From JALORV01 sp963780715 (GTDB lineage: Bacteria; Pseudomonadota; Gammaproteobacteria; Burkholderiales; Burkholderiaceae_F): a stretch of 64,000 nt of DNA. This document shows, in pieces, positions 45,157 through 53,779 of the stretch (the first letter of the stretch is position 1; the number at the start of each line of letters is the position of its first letter). The notes beneath the pieces were generated by a model, which worked only from the letters and a program-made list of their open reading frames with translations, searched no databases and was not told the DNA's origin. The stretch is from NCBI GenBank assembly GCA_963780715.1, contig CAWADK010000020.1:1-64000 (forward strand). The letters are read 5' to 3'. The position numbers were made by a program, and so were the translations under genes.

Positions 45157-45944
45157 TGGCGCTGATTCATCCCACGGCGCTGGTGGACCGCGCGGCCGAG
45201 CTGGCCGAGGGCGTGGAGGTGGGTCCGTACAGCGTAATCGGTGCGAAGGTCAGGGTCGGAGCCGGAACGATCATCGGGCCGCATGTGGTCATCGACGGCC
45301 GCACGGTGATCGGCAAGAACAATCGCTTATTCCCGTTCTGCTCGATCGGCAGCATTCCGCAGGACAAGAAATACGGCGGCGAGGACACCGAGCTGGTCAT
45401 CGGCGACGGCAATACCATCCGCGAGTCCTGCACGATCAGCCTCGGTACCGCGCAAGGCGGTGGCGTCACACGAATCGGGTCCGACAACTGGATCATGGCC
45501 TATGCGCACATTGCGCACGACTGCCTCGTTGGCGACCATACGATCCTCGCCAACAACGCCACGCTGGCCGGTCACGTCACGCTCGGAGACTGGGCCATCA
45601 TGGGCGGCATGTCGGCCATTCACCAGTTCTGCTCGATGGGACCTCACTCGATGGCAGGCGGCGGCTCGATCGTGCTGCGCGACATCCCGCCCTTCGTCAT
45701 CTGCAATGGCAATCCGGTTGAGCCTCATGGCATCAATACCGAGGGGCTGAAGCGCCGCGGCTTCGACGCCGAGACGATCAACCTGCTGCGCCGCGCCTAC
45801 AAGCTTCTCTACCGGGAAGGACTCACCACCGTCGATGCGATTACCGCGCTTTCGGCGCTGGCGACGGACCATCCCGCGTCTGCCAGCGCCATCGAACTCC
45901 TCAGGGACTTCGTCCAGAATTCCCAGCGCGGCATCATCCGCTGA
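45156..45944 (+). CDS. lpxA: UDP-N-acetylglucosamine O-acyltransferase
   Basis: This 262-residue left-handed beta-helix trimer catalyses the first step of lipid A synthesis. It begins VALIHPTALVDRAAELAEGV. The catalytic histidine lies in MAYAHIAHDCLVGDH, and the C-terminal helical domain starts at LKRRGFDAETINLLRRAYK. The GTG start at 45156 overlaps the fabZ stop by one base, and the stop overlaps the lpxB ATG by one base. Confidence 0.96.
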   Translation: MALIHPTALVDRAAELAEGVEVGPYSVIGAKVRVGAGTIIGPHVVIDGRTVIGKNNRLFPFCSIGSIPQDKKYGGEDTELVIGDGNTIRESCTISLGTAQGGGVTRIGSDNWIMAYAHIAHDCLVGDHTILANNATLAGHVTLGDWAIMGGMSAIHQFCSMGPHSMAGGGSIVLRDIPPFVICNGNPVEPHGINTEGLKRRGFDAETINLLRRAYKLLYREGLTTVDAITALSALATDHPASASAIELLRDFVQNSQRGIIR

Positions 45945-47092
45945 TGCTGCGGTCGAGCACCTGTGCCTTCGTGGCGGGGGAGGCCTCGGGCGACCTGATC
46001 GCAGCCGGCGTCGTCGCGGAGCTGCGCCAGCGTGCGCCGGACCTGCGCTGCGCCGGCATCGGCGGCGACCGCATGATCGACGCCGGCTTCGAGGCGTGGG
46101 GGCACGTGCGCGAACTTTCGGTCCGCGGCTATGTCGAGGTCCTGCGTCATCTGCCCCGGTTGCTGCGGTTGCGTGCGAACCTGCTCACGCGGCTCCGTGC
46201 CGAGCCGCCGGCCGTCTTCGTGGGCGTCGACGCGCCCGATTTCAATCTCGGGCTCGAGGAAAAGCTGCGCGCGAGTGGTGTGCCGGTCGTGCACTTCGTC
46301 AGCCCGTCGATCTGGGCCTGGCGCAGCGAACGCCTGGGCCAGATCCGGCGCGCCGTCGATCGAATGCTGCTGGTATTCCCCTTTGAGCAGCAGATCTACG
46401 ACGACGCGGGCATACCCGCAACCTACGTCGGTCATCCGCTGGCCAGCATGATCCCGCTGCTTCCCGATGCCGCGGCGGCGCGGGCACGCCTCGGTCTTGC
46501 GTCCGAAGGACTGCTGGTGGCCGTGCTGCCGGGCTCTCGGGCCGACGAGGTCCGGCACTTGGCACCGCCATTTCTCGCCGCGATGTCGTTGCTTCGCACG
46601 CGCGAAGCTGCGCTGAGGTTTGTACTGCCAGCGGCCGATCCGGCCCTGAAGCGGACACTGGTCGAGATGTTGAAGTCGCACACCGAACTGTCCGACAGCG
46701 TCACGCTCACCGACGGGCGCTCGCACGACTGCATGGAGGCGGCAGACGTGGTGCTCGTCGCCAGCGGCACGGCGACACTCGAGGCGGCGCTCTACAAGCG
46801 CCCGATGGTGATCGCCTACCGGATGCCGGCGCTTTCGGCGTGGATCATGCGGCGCAAGGGCACCATTCCCTTCGTCGGGCTGCCCAACATCCTGGCCGGC
46901 GAGTCGCTGGTGCCCGAGCTGCTGCAGGAACAGGTGACTCCCGCCGCGATCGCTGACGCCGTCCACTCGCTGCTGCTGGATGACGCCCGGCGCACCGCGC
47001 TTGCGGAGCGCTTCACCGCGATGCACGGTGAACTGCGGCGTGATACGGCTGTGCTGGCCGCCGACTCCATACTCGACGTCGCACGACGATGA
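45944..47092 (+). CDS. lpxB: Lipid-A-disaccharide synthase
   Basis: This is a 382-residue GT19 glycosyltransferase joining UDP-diacylglucosamine and lipid X. The N-terminal motif AGEASGDLIAAGVV, HFVSPSIWAWRSERLGQI in the middle, and the C-terminal nucleotide-site region VLVASGTATLEAALYKRPMV are conserved. It is a peripheral inner-membrane enzyme. The stop overlaps rnhB by four bases (ATGA). Confidence 0.96.
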   Translation: MLRSSTCAFVAGEASGDLIAAGVVAELRQRAPDLRCAGIGGDRMIDAGFEAWGHVRELSVRGYVEVLRHLPRLLRLRANLLTRLRAEPPAVFVGVDAPDFNLGLEEKLRASGVPVVHFVSPSIWAWRSERLGQIRRAVDRMLLVFPFEQQIYDDAGIPATYVGHPLASMIPLLPDAAAARARLGLASEGLLVAVLPGSRADEVRHLAPPFLAAMSLLRTREAALRFVLPAADPALKRTLVEMLKSHTELSDSVTLTDGRSHDCMEAADVVLVASGTATLEAALYKRPMVIAYRMPALSAWIMRRKGTIPFVGLPNILAGESLVPELLQEQVTPAAIADAVHSLLLDDARRTALAERFTAMHGELRRDTAVLAADSILDVARR

Positions 47093-47748
47093 CGCGCCGG
47101 CGTTCGCCCGACAGTTTCGATCTGTTCGAGCAGGCCGCCCGCGCCAGCGGGCGCGCCTGTGGCGTCGACGAAGCCGGGCGTGGGCCACTGGCGGGCCCGG
47201 TGGTTGCCGCCGCCGTGATCCTGGATCCTGCGCGTCCCGTCGCCGGGCTGGCGGACTCCAAGGTGCTGAGCGCGGAACGGCGGGAAGCACTGGCGATGCT
47301 CATACGTGAGCGCAGCGTTGCATTTGCGGTCGCCGAAGCGAGTGTCGAAGAGATCGATCGCCTGAACATCCTGCAGGCGACCCTGCTCGCCATGCAAAGG
47401 GCGGTCGACGCACTGGCTGTGCAGGCCGAGTTCGCGCTGATCGACGGCAACCAGATGCCCAGGCTGGCGATTCCCGGCCGTACCATCGTGGCCGGTGACG
47501 CCTCCGAACCCTGCATCTCTGCCGCCTCGATCCTCGCCAAGACGGCACGTGACGCCATCATGCAGGCCTTCGATACGCAACATCCGGGCTACGGCTTCTC
47601 TCGTCATATGGGCTACGCCACGCCGGAGCATCTGGCCAGCCTCGCCAGGCTCGGCGCCTGCCGTCTTCATCGGCGCAGCTTCGCGCCGGTGCGTGCGCAC
47701 CTTGCTGCGGGCTTGAAGGCTTCGGATGCGGATCACGTCGGACGCTAA
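47089..47748 (+). CDS. rnhB: Ribonuclease HII
   Basis: This is a 219-residue nuclease removing ribonucleotides from DNA. The first catalytic residues are Asp and Glu in CGVDEAGRGPLAGPV. Further acidic residues are in FALIDGNQMPR and in the segment before SAASILAKTARDAIM. The KTARD motif and HMGYATPEHLASLARLG are typical of RNase HII. Coupling to lpxB is by ATGA overlap. Its 3' end overlaps the trmH-like gene by 23 bases. Confidence 0.96.
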   Translation: MTRRRSPDSFDLFEQAARASGRACGVDEAGRGPLAGPVVAAAVILDPARPVAGLADSKVLSAERREALAMLIRERSVAFAVAEASVEEIDRLNILQATLLAMQRAVDALAVQAEFALIDGNQMPRLAIPGRTIVAGDASEPCISAASILAKTARDAIMQAFDTQHPGYGFSRHMGYATPEHLASLARLGACRLHRRSFAPVRAHLAAGLKASDADHVGR

Positions 47749-48511
47749 CCCGTACTACAAACAGCTGCAGCGACTCGCCGCCGGGCCGCGCGCCTGCCGG
47801 GAGGCGGGCCGAACCCTTGCCGAGGGGATACATCTGGTCGAGTGCGCGGCGGGCACCAGGGCTGACATCCTGACCGTCGTGCTGTCCGAAGCAGCGGTGG
47901 AGGAGGCGAAGTCCCTTGGCGCCGCGGTCGCGGCGAAGGCCGGTTGTCGCACCATCGAGCTGCCGCCACGGCTGTACAACTCGCTCTCGCCGGTTGAACA
48001 CGGCAGCGGCATCCTGGCGGAGATCGCGATAACGCGGCACGCCCTCCCGCGCGCGCTGGAAGCTGACGCCATCTACCTCGACGGAGTGCAGGACCCGGGC
48101 AACGCCGGGACGTTGCTGCGCACTGCGGCAGCCGCCGGGGTCAGGCACGTGGCCGCATCGACCGGCACCACTTTCCTTTGGTCGCCCAAGGTGCTGCGTG
48201 CCGCGATGGGAGCGCACTTCGTGCTGGCGTTGTACGAAGACGTACCGGCGGATCAACTGGCCGGAGCCTTTGCCGCGGAGCGCCTCGCGGCTGATTCCCG
48301 CGGAGCGGAATCTCTTTATTCGGCGGGCTGGGGCACGACCCCCACACTCTGGCTTTTCGGCGCCGAAGGTGCAGGCCTTGCGGGGACAACGGCAAGTCAG
48401 GCGCAACGCCGGTTGCGGATCCCGATCGATTCCAAGGTCGAGTCGCTCAACGTCGCGGCGGCTGCCGCAGTCTGTCTGTTCGAGCAGCGGCGACGCCGAG
48501 GTAAGGAGTAG
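47726..48511 (+). CDS. SpoU/TrmH-family RNA 2'-O-methyltransferase
   Basis: This 261-residue SPOUT methyltransferase probably methylates a ribose in 23S rRNA or tRNA. The three SPOUT motifs are visible: YLDGVQDPGNAGTLLRTAAA, LWLFGAEGAGL and IPIDSKVESLNVAAAAAVCL. An N-terminal substrate-binding domain begins RITSDANPYYKQLQRLA. The ATG lies inside rnhB, a 23-base overlap, which is unusual but gives the proper family N-terminus. The exact RNA target is not deducible. Confidence 0.92.
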   Translation: MRITSDANPYYKQLQRLAAGPRACREAGRTLAEGIHLVECAAGTRADILTVVLSEAAVEEAKSLGAAVAAKAGCRTIELPPRLYNSLSPVEHGSGILAEIAITRHALPRALEADAIYLDGVQDPGNAGTLLRTAAAAGVRHVAASTGTTFLWSPKVLRAAMGAHFVLALYEDVPADQLAGAFAAERLAADSRGAESLYSAGWGTTPTLWLFGAEGAGLAGTTASQAQRRLRIPIDSKVESLNVAAAAAVCLFEQRRRRGKE

Positions 48512-48821
48512 TCGTTGCGCAGTCCGCGGCCCGCGGTGCTGCGAGGGGTATGCGAGTTCGGTACGAGTCCGGTCGCGAGCAGGGGGATGCCGTGGCGCTG
48601 GTGGCATTGATCAACGATCAGTGCCTAAGCCAGCGTGCCGGGTACCCGCCGAATTCACTGTCGGTCGTAATGAATTGCGCTCTGCAGGGCTCGAAACTTC
48701 CCGAACGCCAGGCGTCAGCATGGGTCGACGTGCAGCAACGGCAGTCGATCCCCTGCGGAATTCGAAAGCCATTCAAGGCGGTGCGACATCGCATAGATTC
48801 CCACTTGTTAGAAGGAGCGCC
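48512..48821. other. Non-coding gap before the SnoaL-like gene
   Basis: About 310 bases without a gene lie here. A 91-codon plus-strand frame at 48550-48825 overlaps the next start and has no family resemblance. A weak promoter-like pair, TTCAAG at 48772 and TAGATT at 48794, lies just upstream of the next gene. I see no terminator after the methyltransferase gene. Confidence 0.35.
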
Positions 48822-49217
48822 ATGACCACGCCTGCCCATCCTGTGCTGACACGTATCCATGAAGCGGACCGCTTGATCATGGCCGAAGCCTTTGAACCGC
48901 TGATGGATCACTACACCGAGGACGCGGTGCTCATTGTCAAGCCCGGGCAGGAAGTGCGGGGACGCGCGGCCATACGTCAGGTGATGCAACAGATCGCGGC
49001 TTTCTTTGCCCATGGTCTCAAGGTAAGCCAGCAGCAGATGCAGGTGCTGGAAGCCGGCGAAACCGCCCTGGTCCTCTGCAAGACGCTTGTCTCGGCACCC
49101 GGCAAAGAGGACGACCTTCGCGACGCCACCTATATCTACCGGCGCGAGGCCGATGGCCAATGGCGTTGCTGCATCGACAATTCCTACGGCCACCGCATTC
49201 TGGATGGCGCGGTGTGA
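48822..49217 (+). CDS. SnoaL/DUF4440-like small protein (NTF2 fold)
   Basis: This is a 131-residue protein with the NTF2-like pattern: an N-terminal helix, FEPLMDHYTEDAVLIVKPGQ and then VRGRAAIRQVMQQIAAFF. A beta-rich half follows, with ALVLCKTLVSAPG and ATYIYRREADGQWRCCIDNS. Such proteins include ketosteroid isomerase-like enzymes and unknown stress proteins. GAAGGAG stands four bases before the ATG at 48822. It stands alone between non-coding gaps. No catalytic role can be assigned. Confidence 0.8.
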   Translation: MTTPAHPVLTRIHEADRLIMAEAFEPLMDHYTEDAVLIVKPGQEVRGRAAIRQVMQQIAAFFAHGLKVSQQQMQVLEAGETALVLCKTLVSAPGKEDDLRDATYIYRREADGQWRCCIDNSYGHRILDGAV

Positions 49218-49394
49218 TGCTGTGTTTCGCCTTCGTGGTCGAGACTTGCTGATCGTGGTGAAGCCCCGGACGAGTGCCTGACAACATGCGCATCGTGCCG
49301 CGAGGAAGCCGATGCGGCCACCGCTGCTGAACTGGTCGCACGAGCCAGCCACGGCAGCTTCTGCTGAATGGAGCCCGCGACAGTCGAGCTTCCG

Positions 49395-51231
49395 TCAGTA
49401 CAACCGGACGGCCACGTCGAAGTACCAGGTCCGGCGGATTTCGATCACGTCGTAGTCGCGGGCCAGTGCTGGCGGGAATGACTGATAGGGCACCTGGCTT
49501 TGCACGATGCGCCGTATCGCTTCATCAATTTCCGCGCACACCGCTGGACATGACGAACGTCACGGACTCCACGGAGCCGTCGCTGCGAATCGCCACCGTC
49601 ACGAGGGGATTGGTGTAGGGCCGCTTCAGCGCCTCGCGGACCATGTCGATGGTCATGTTCAGCTCGATCTTTCGAGCCCAGGCTTCCGCGTACCGAATGA
49701 GTTCGAAGTTGGGGTCGGTTCGCCCGAACAGCCTGCCGCGACGCACGCTGCTTGACGACGGCAACGGCTTCGTTGGCGTGCCCGCTGCCGCCGCCGCCGC
49801 TGCACGCCGGGCGGCTTCCTCATCGAGCTGACGTCCTATCGCCCGCAGCCGCGCTTCCCTCTTTGCTTCCTCTTGTTCAGCCTCGAGTCGCGCTGCCTCC
49901 TGCCGCGCAGCTTCTTGCCGGGCTGCCGCCTGCTGTGCAGCCTCGCGGCGTTCGGCCTCAAGGCGCGCGTTTGCAACCCGCTCAGCGTCCTGACGCGCAG
50001 CCTCCTGGCGCGCCACGTCTTGCCGGGCCGCCGCCTGCCGTTCGGCCTCCAGTCGCGCGTTCGCGGCCCGCTCAGCTTCCTGCCGTGCAGCCTCCTGCCG
50101 GGCTGCCGCTTGCCGCGCGACTTCCTGGCGTTCAGCGTCCAGTCGTGCTTTCTCAGCCCGCTCGGCTTCCAGACGCGCAATCTCTTGACGTTCGGCCTCC
50201 AGCCGCGCGCGCTCAGCCCGCTCGGCTTCCAGGCGAGCAGCCGCCTGGCGCGCCACCTCCCGGCGTTCAGCCTCCAGCCTTGCGTTCTCGACCCGCTCGG
50301 ACTCCTGTCGGGCAGCCTCCTGACGCTCACCGACGCGCAACCTCTTCCCGGGCCGTCACCTGCCGCACTGCCTCCTGACGTTCTGCCTCCAGCCGCGCCT
50401 CTCTCTGCCCGCGCAGCTTCCTCGCGGGCCGCCGCCCGCCGCGCCGCCTCTTGCCGTGCGCTTGCCTGGCGCTCGCCTCCTGGCGCTCGGCCTCCCGCCG
50501 CGCGATTCTCTTTGAGTGCCATCTCTTGCTGCGCCACCTGCGTTTGCACTTCCTGCTCCGAACGATCGACCCTGGCGAGTTCAACGGCTCGCGCCCGTGC
50601 CGCCGCGTCGGTGCTCTCCTGCAGCGGTGCTGGCGTCGTCTCGAGGCGCCTGCACCAGAGGCTCCGGACTCGATGCGCCTGACACCGCGGCGATCTCGGA
50701 CGCTGGCGCGGGTGGGGCGGCGGGCGCGACCAACGTCGCCTCCTCGGACCGCTTCATGGCGATCACGTCCGGCGCAAGGATCGGTGTGGGCGCCGTGTCA
50801 CCGGAGCTTTCGCCGCGCCGAGGTGCAATCACAGGAGCCGCGCGCCCAGCCTTTGGCTCTGGCCTGGCCTCGACCGCCGGCCTGGCGCGCACGGTTGGCT
50901 CGGACTTGGGCGTAACTGCCGTTGCCGTGCGGCCCGCCGTCGGTGCAGGTGCAGCGGACGGTGTCAGGACAAGCCCACCGGGACGGGGCTGCCTGTTCGA
51001 TGGCTGCAGCAGCGGCTCCTTGACCGAAGCACCTTCCGGCTGCGCACTTGTGGCCGGCGCCGGCAAGAGCAATACGCGCAGATCGGGCGCCTCGATCCTT
51101 CGCTCGCGCCACGGAAAGCCGAAGCCCGGAAGCCCAAGTCCCTCGCCACCGAAGGTCAGGCTCAACAGCAGCGCGTGAATCAGCAGCGAGAGCAGGAGCG
51201 CGAAAGTCAGCCGCCTGCGTTCAACGCTCAT
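49395..51231 (-). pseudogene. TonB/TolA-like envelope protein, multiply frameshifted
   Basis: Reading the minus strand from the ATG at 51231 gives a short cytoplasmic tail, one transmembrane helix (LTFALLLSLLIHALLLSLTF) and a Pro/Ala-rich stretch. A long Ala/Glu/Arg/Gln coiled coil follows, then a TonB C-terminal-like domain (YAEAWARKIELNMTIDMVRE). The reading frame changes near 50620, 50505, 50480, 50400 and 50340 and again near 49535. Only by switching frames does one reach the conserved tail (RRIVQSQVPYQSFPP) and the TGA at 49395. The restored protein would have about 600 residues. It would bridge inner and outer membranes. The longest intact pieces are 50581-51231 and 49525-50340. It is either decayed or badly sequenced. 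Confidence 0.75.
49845..50560 (-). repeat. Coding repeat: Ala/Glu/Arg/Gln coiled-coil units
   Basis: The coil of the TonB/TolA-like gene is built from about 10- to 11-residue units of the form ARLEAERxExA (at least eight copies, with variants ARLDAER and ARQEAARQ). They are grouped into roughly 30-residue higher-order repeats (ANARLEAER then ARQEAARQ). The DNA repeats as well as the protein, which makes this stretch prone to slippage, recombination and misassembly. Confidence 0.75.
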
Positions 51232-51703
51232 CCGATGGCTCCGCGGGTGGCCGCGCCCGTCGGCTCGCGGAGATCGCGCCAGTGCCGGCCCAGATGGCGG
51301 TGTCCGCGTGGCGCGGGCGCCGATCGCTTCCACATCTGCTTGGCCGTTCCAGCTTGGACGCTGCGTTCGGTACCGGGCAAGTCCCGCCGCGCAGTGCGAC
51401 GGACGACCCGCCAGGCCCACCGGTCCTTCTCCTGCAAATGCACCTCCGAGGCACTCGCGAACTGCATCCGCTTTCTTGCCCTATCCAGGCCAGTGAGGCC
51501 CGCTTGCTGTGCAGACGGTCCGAATCATGGGGCGATGCGTCGAAGGCGTCCACCGTGCGCAGTCGATGCGGTTGAACAGCGCTGAGTGATGGTCCCGACC
51601 TGAGTGTGCGTCCTTGGCAGGACTTTCTCGTTCAGCCTCTCGCGATGACGGCCTTTCTTACACACTTCACTCATCAGCGACGTAACTGGCTGTTTCGTTA
51701 GGC
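51232..51703. other. Non-coding gap upstream of the PEP-CTERM unit
   Basis: About 470 bases lie between the divergent TonB/TolA-like and PEP-CTERM genes. Short frames on both strands lack recognisable content. G+C is lower than in the neighbouring housekeeping genes. Apart from the sigma-54-like site at its right edge I see no definite element. Confidence 0.4.
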
Positions 51704-51719
51704 ATGCACGCTTCTTGCT
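51704..51719 (+). promoter_or_regulatory. Sigma-54-like promoter of the PEP-CTERM gene
   Basis: ATGCACG, four bases, then TTGCT matches the sigma-54 consensus TGGCACG-N4-TTGCW at 10 of 12 defined positions. The -24 GG is TG here. Transcription would start near 51730, about 30 bases before the ATG. PEP-CTERM genes in related bacteria are known to depend on RpoN and the PrsK/PrsR system, which agrees with the position. Confidence 0.6.
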
Positions 51720-51732
51720 TTGCTGGTCGAGC

Positions 51733-51749
51733 TGTAGGGTTTTCCTACA
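51733..51749 (+). repeat. Perfect inverted repeat in the PEP-CTERM leader
   Basis: TGTAGG, five bases (GTTTT), then CCTACA form a perfect six-base-pair palindrome just after the predicted start point and 12 bases before the start codon. It could form a 5' hairpin in the mRNA or serve as an operator. The function is unknown. Confidence 0.6.
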
Positions 51750-51761
51750 CAAGGGGACCGA

Positions 51762-52627
51762 ATGCGTATGTTCACAAGAATTGCCCCAGCGGCGGTTGCC
51801 GTTGCAACTTGCATCTGGTCTGTCGGTGCGAACGCCGCCGTCGTGTACCTCGACCAATTCCAGATCAAGAAGAATGGCGGCACGTTCTTCACGGATGGTT
51901 TCGCGGACGGGAACGCTCCACCTAGCGCACCGAATTTTCCGAACGGACAGCCGGCCAGCTACGGTGTGTTCGGTACGTTCGTCGCGGGCTCGGAAGCGGG
52001 CGGTCTGTTGAGACTCAACTCCGCGGACGGTGGGCTGACCCAGAACGCAAACGGGCAAGACCGCCTTACTTTGCGCGCGGCCCTCAACACCAACACAGAC
52101 TCGTCGGACCTCGGTCACTGGGCTCAAGATCGACGACACACTCGGTCTGACGGGGCTCTTCAATCTCAGTTCGCTGACAGGACCGTTGATCAACGGCTAC
52201 GGAATTCGTTTCTCCGATCGAACTGCTGCCGGAGTGAATCAGGCGGCCGAGTTGGATGTCAGGTTCAATCCGGAAACGGGCAAGGTCGAGGTGCGATACA
52301 TACTGCAGGACTTCGACACCAATCGATCATCGAACGTGGCCTCGCTGACTTTGCTCCTCCCAATGGTGCGGACCAGATCCTGCTGCAGCTCACGCGCCCG
52401 GATACCAGCAATACCAACTTCTTCGCGAGCTACAGCTATCTGCAGGGCGGAAACGTTCGTCGGTGGCGGAGTCATTCGAAGCACCGATAAGCCTGTTCCA
52501 GGGCGAGAATTTCGTCCGCGCCGAGTTTCTTGCGTTCGAGTCACTGCCCGTGCCTGAGCCCGGCACGCTCGCACTGCTCGGTCTCGGCTTCGCCGGCATG
52601 GCGGCGATGCGTCGACGCAGGCAGTAG
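51762..52627 (+). pseudogene. PEP-CTERM exported protein, frameshifted four times
   Basis: The start MRMFTRIAPAAVAVATCIWS is a signal peptide cleaved after ANA. The body reads as a beta-rich secreted protein (VVYLDQFQIKKNGGTFFTDG; AELDVRFNPETGKVEVRYIL; ADQILLQLTRPDTSNTNFFA). The end, LPVPEPGTLALLGLGFAGMA followed by AMRRRRQ, is a complete PEP-CTERM sorting signal: the PEP motif, a hydrophobic helix and a basic tail. Exosortase and cleavage at the PEP site are expected. Reaching this end needs frame changes near 52115, 52345, 52460 and 52495. The promoter, leader and terminator are all intact, so either recent decay or sequencing error is possible. The restored length is about 288 residues. 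Confidence 0.75.
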
Positions 52628-52645
52628 CCGGCATCCGCTTGAACG

Positions 52646-52668
52646 AGCCCCGCTTCGGCGGGGCTTTT
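52646..52668 (+). terminator. Rho-independent terminator after the PEP-CTERM gene
   Basis: An eight-base-pair stem AGCCCCGC/GCGGGGCT is closed by a stable TTCG tetraloop and followed by TTTTGCTTT. It begins 19 bases after the PEP-CTERM stop codon. Confidence 0.88.
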
Positions 52669-52841
52669 GCTTTGCGCGCTGCCTCGGCGCAATCACCCGC
52701 CCGCGGCTGGGTCGGCGCGGGCACATCCGGACAATCGGCGGCTGCCGCTGCAGCCTCAGCCTGCGTGACGGTGGTCCGGAACTTCAATGACCGTCATGGA
52801 AGTTCCGGCAGGCATGACTGCCTGCCTCTATGGCGCCGGCT

Positions 52842-53690
52842 TCAGTACGAGCGCCGGTCGAGCCGCACTTCCTGCATGATCGTCGTCGCGATCTCCTCGA
52901 TCGACTTCGTTGTCGACGAGAGCCAGCGGATACCTTCGCGCCGCATCATCCGCTCAGCGGCTTCGACCTCGTAGCGGCAGTTGTCGAGCGAGGCGTAGCG
53001 GCTGTTGGGCCGGCGCTCGTTGCGAACTTCCGAAAGCCGTTCCGGGGCAATCGACAGGCCGAAGAGCTTGCCCTTGTAGGACGGCAGCGCGGAAGGGAGC
53101 TGATTGCGTTCGAAGTCTTCCGGAATCAGTGGATAGTTGGCCGCCTTCACGCCGTATTGCATCGCCAGGTAGAGCGAGGTCGGCGTCTTGCCGGAGCGCG
53201 ATACGCCGACCAGGATGACGTCCGACTTTTCCAGTCCCTTGGCCGACTGGCCGTCGTCATGGGCCAGCGCAAAGTTGATGGCCTCGATCCGGTTCTTGTA
53301 GTCCTCGGAGTTGACGGCGATGTTGTGCGAGCGCCCGATCGTATGGGTGGACTTCATGCCGAGTTCGCGCTCCAGCGGCTCGACGAAGGTCCCGAACATC
53401 TCGATGACGAACGCGTCCGCCGCGGCGCGCAGCTCGGCCGCCACGGTCGGGTTCACCAGCGTCGAAAAGACGATGGCCCGCTTGCCATCCCGCCCTCGGG
53501 CCTCGTTGATGCGCAGTGCGGCATCACGGGCCTTTTCAACCGAGTCGACGAAGGGCAGGCGCTGGGGGCGGTAGCGCAGATCACCGAACTGCGTCAGGAC
53601 GCTGTGGCCGAGGGTCTCGGCCGTGATGCCGGTACCGTCGGAAACGAAGAACGCCGTTCGGTCGAACGGTCCGGCTTGGCTGTCTGGCAT
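52842..53690 (-). CDS. ppsR: PEP synthase regulatory kinase/pyrophosphorylase
   Basis: This is a 282-residue bifunctional regulator (DUF299) that inactivates PEP synthase by ADP-dependent threonine phosphorylation and reactivates it by phosphate-dependent removal. The N-terminal VSDGTGITAETLGHSVL is conserved. The P-loop-like VGVSRSGKTPTSLYLA is at about 155-170, and RMMRREGIRWLSSTTKSIEE is near the end. The ATG at 53690 has GAGGA about six bases upstream. It is divergent from its target ppsA with only about 90 bases between the starts. Confidence 0.95.
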   Translation of the reverse strand: MPDSQAGPFDRTAFFVSDGTGITAETLGHSVLTQFGDLRYRPQRLPFVDSVEKARDAALRINEARGRDGKRAIVFSTLVNPTVAAELRAAADAFVIEMFGTFVEPLERELGMKSTHTIGRSHNIAVNSEDYKNRIEAINFALAHDDGQSAKGLEKSDVILVGVSRSGKTPTSLYLAMQYGVKAANYPLIPEDFERNQLPSALPSYKGKLFGLSIAPERLSEVRNERRPNSRYASLDNCRYEVEAAERMMRREGIRWLSSTTKSIEEIATTIMQEVRLDRRSY

Positions 53691-53779
53691 CAAGTCCTCG
53701 CTGATGCGGCGCAGTAATTACGGGGAGCCGCTCGGTAGAATCGGTGGATTCTAGTCACACGTGAAAAACAGGAGAGGGC

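Noticed and set aside
48550..48825. A 91-codon plus-strand ORF upstream of the SnoaL-like gene
   Set aside because: It overlaps the start of a better supported gene, has no family resemblance and lacks a ribosome-binding site.
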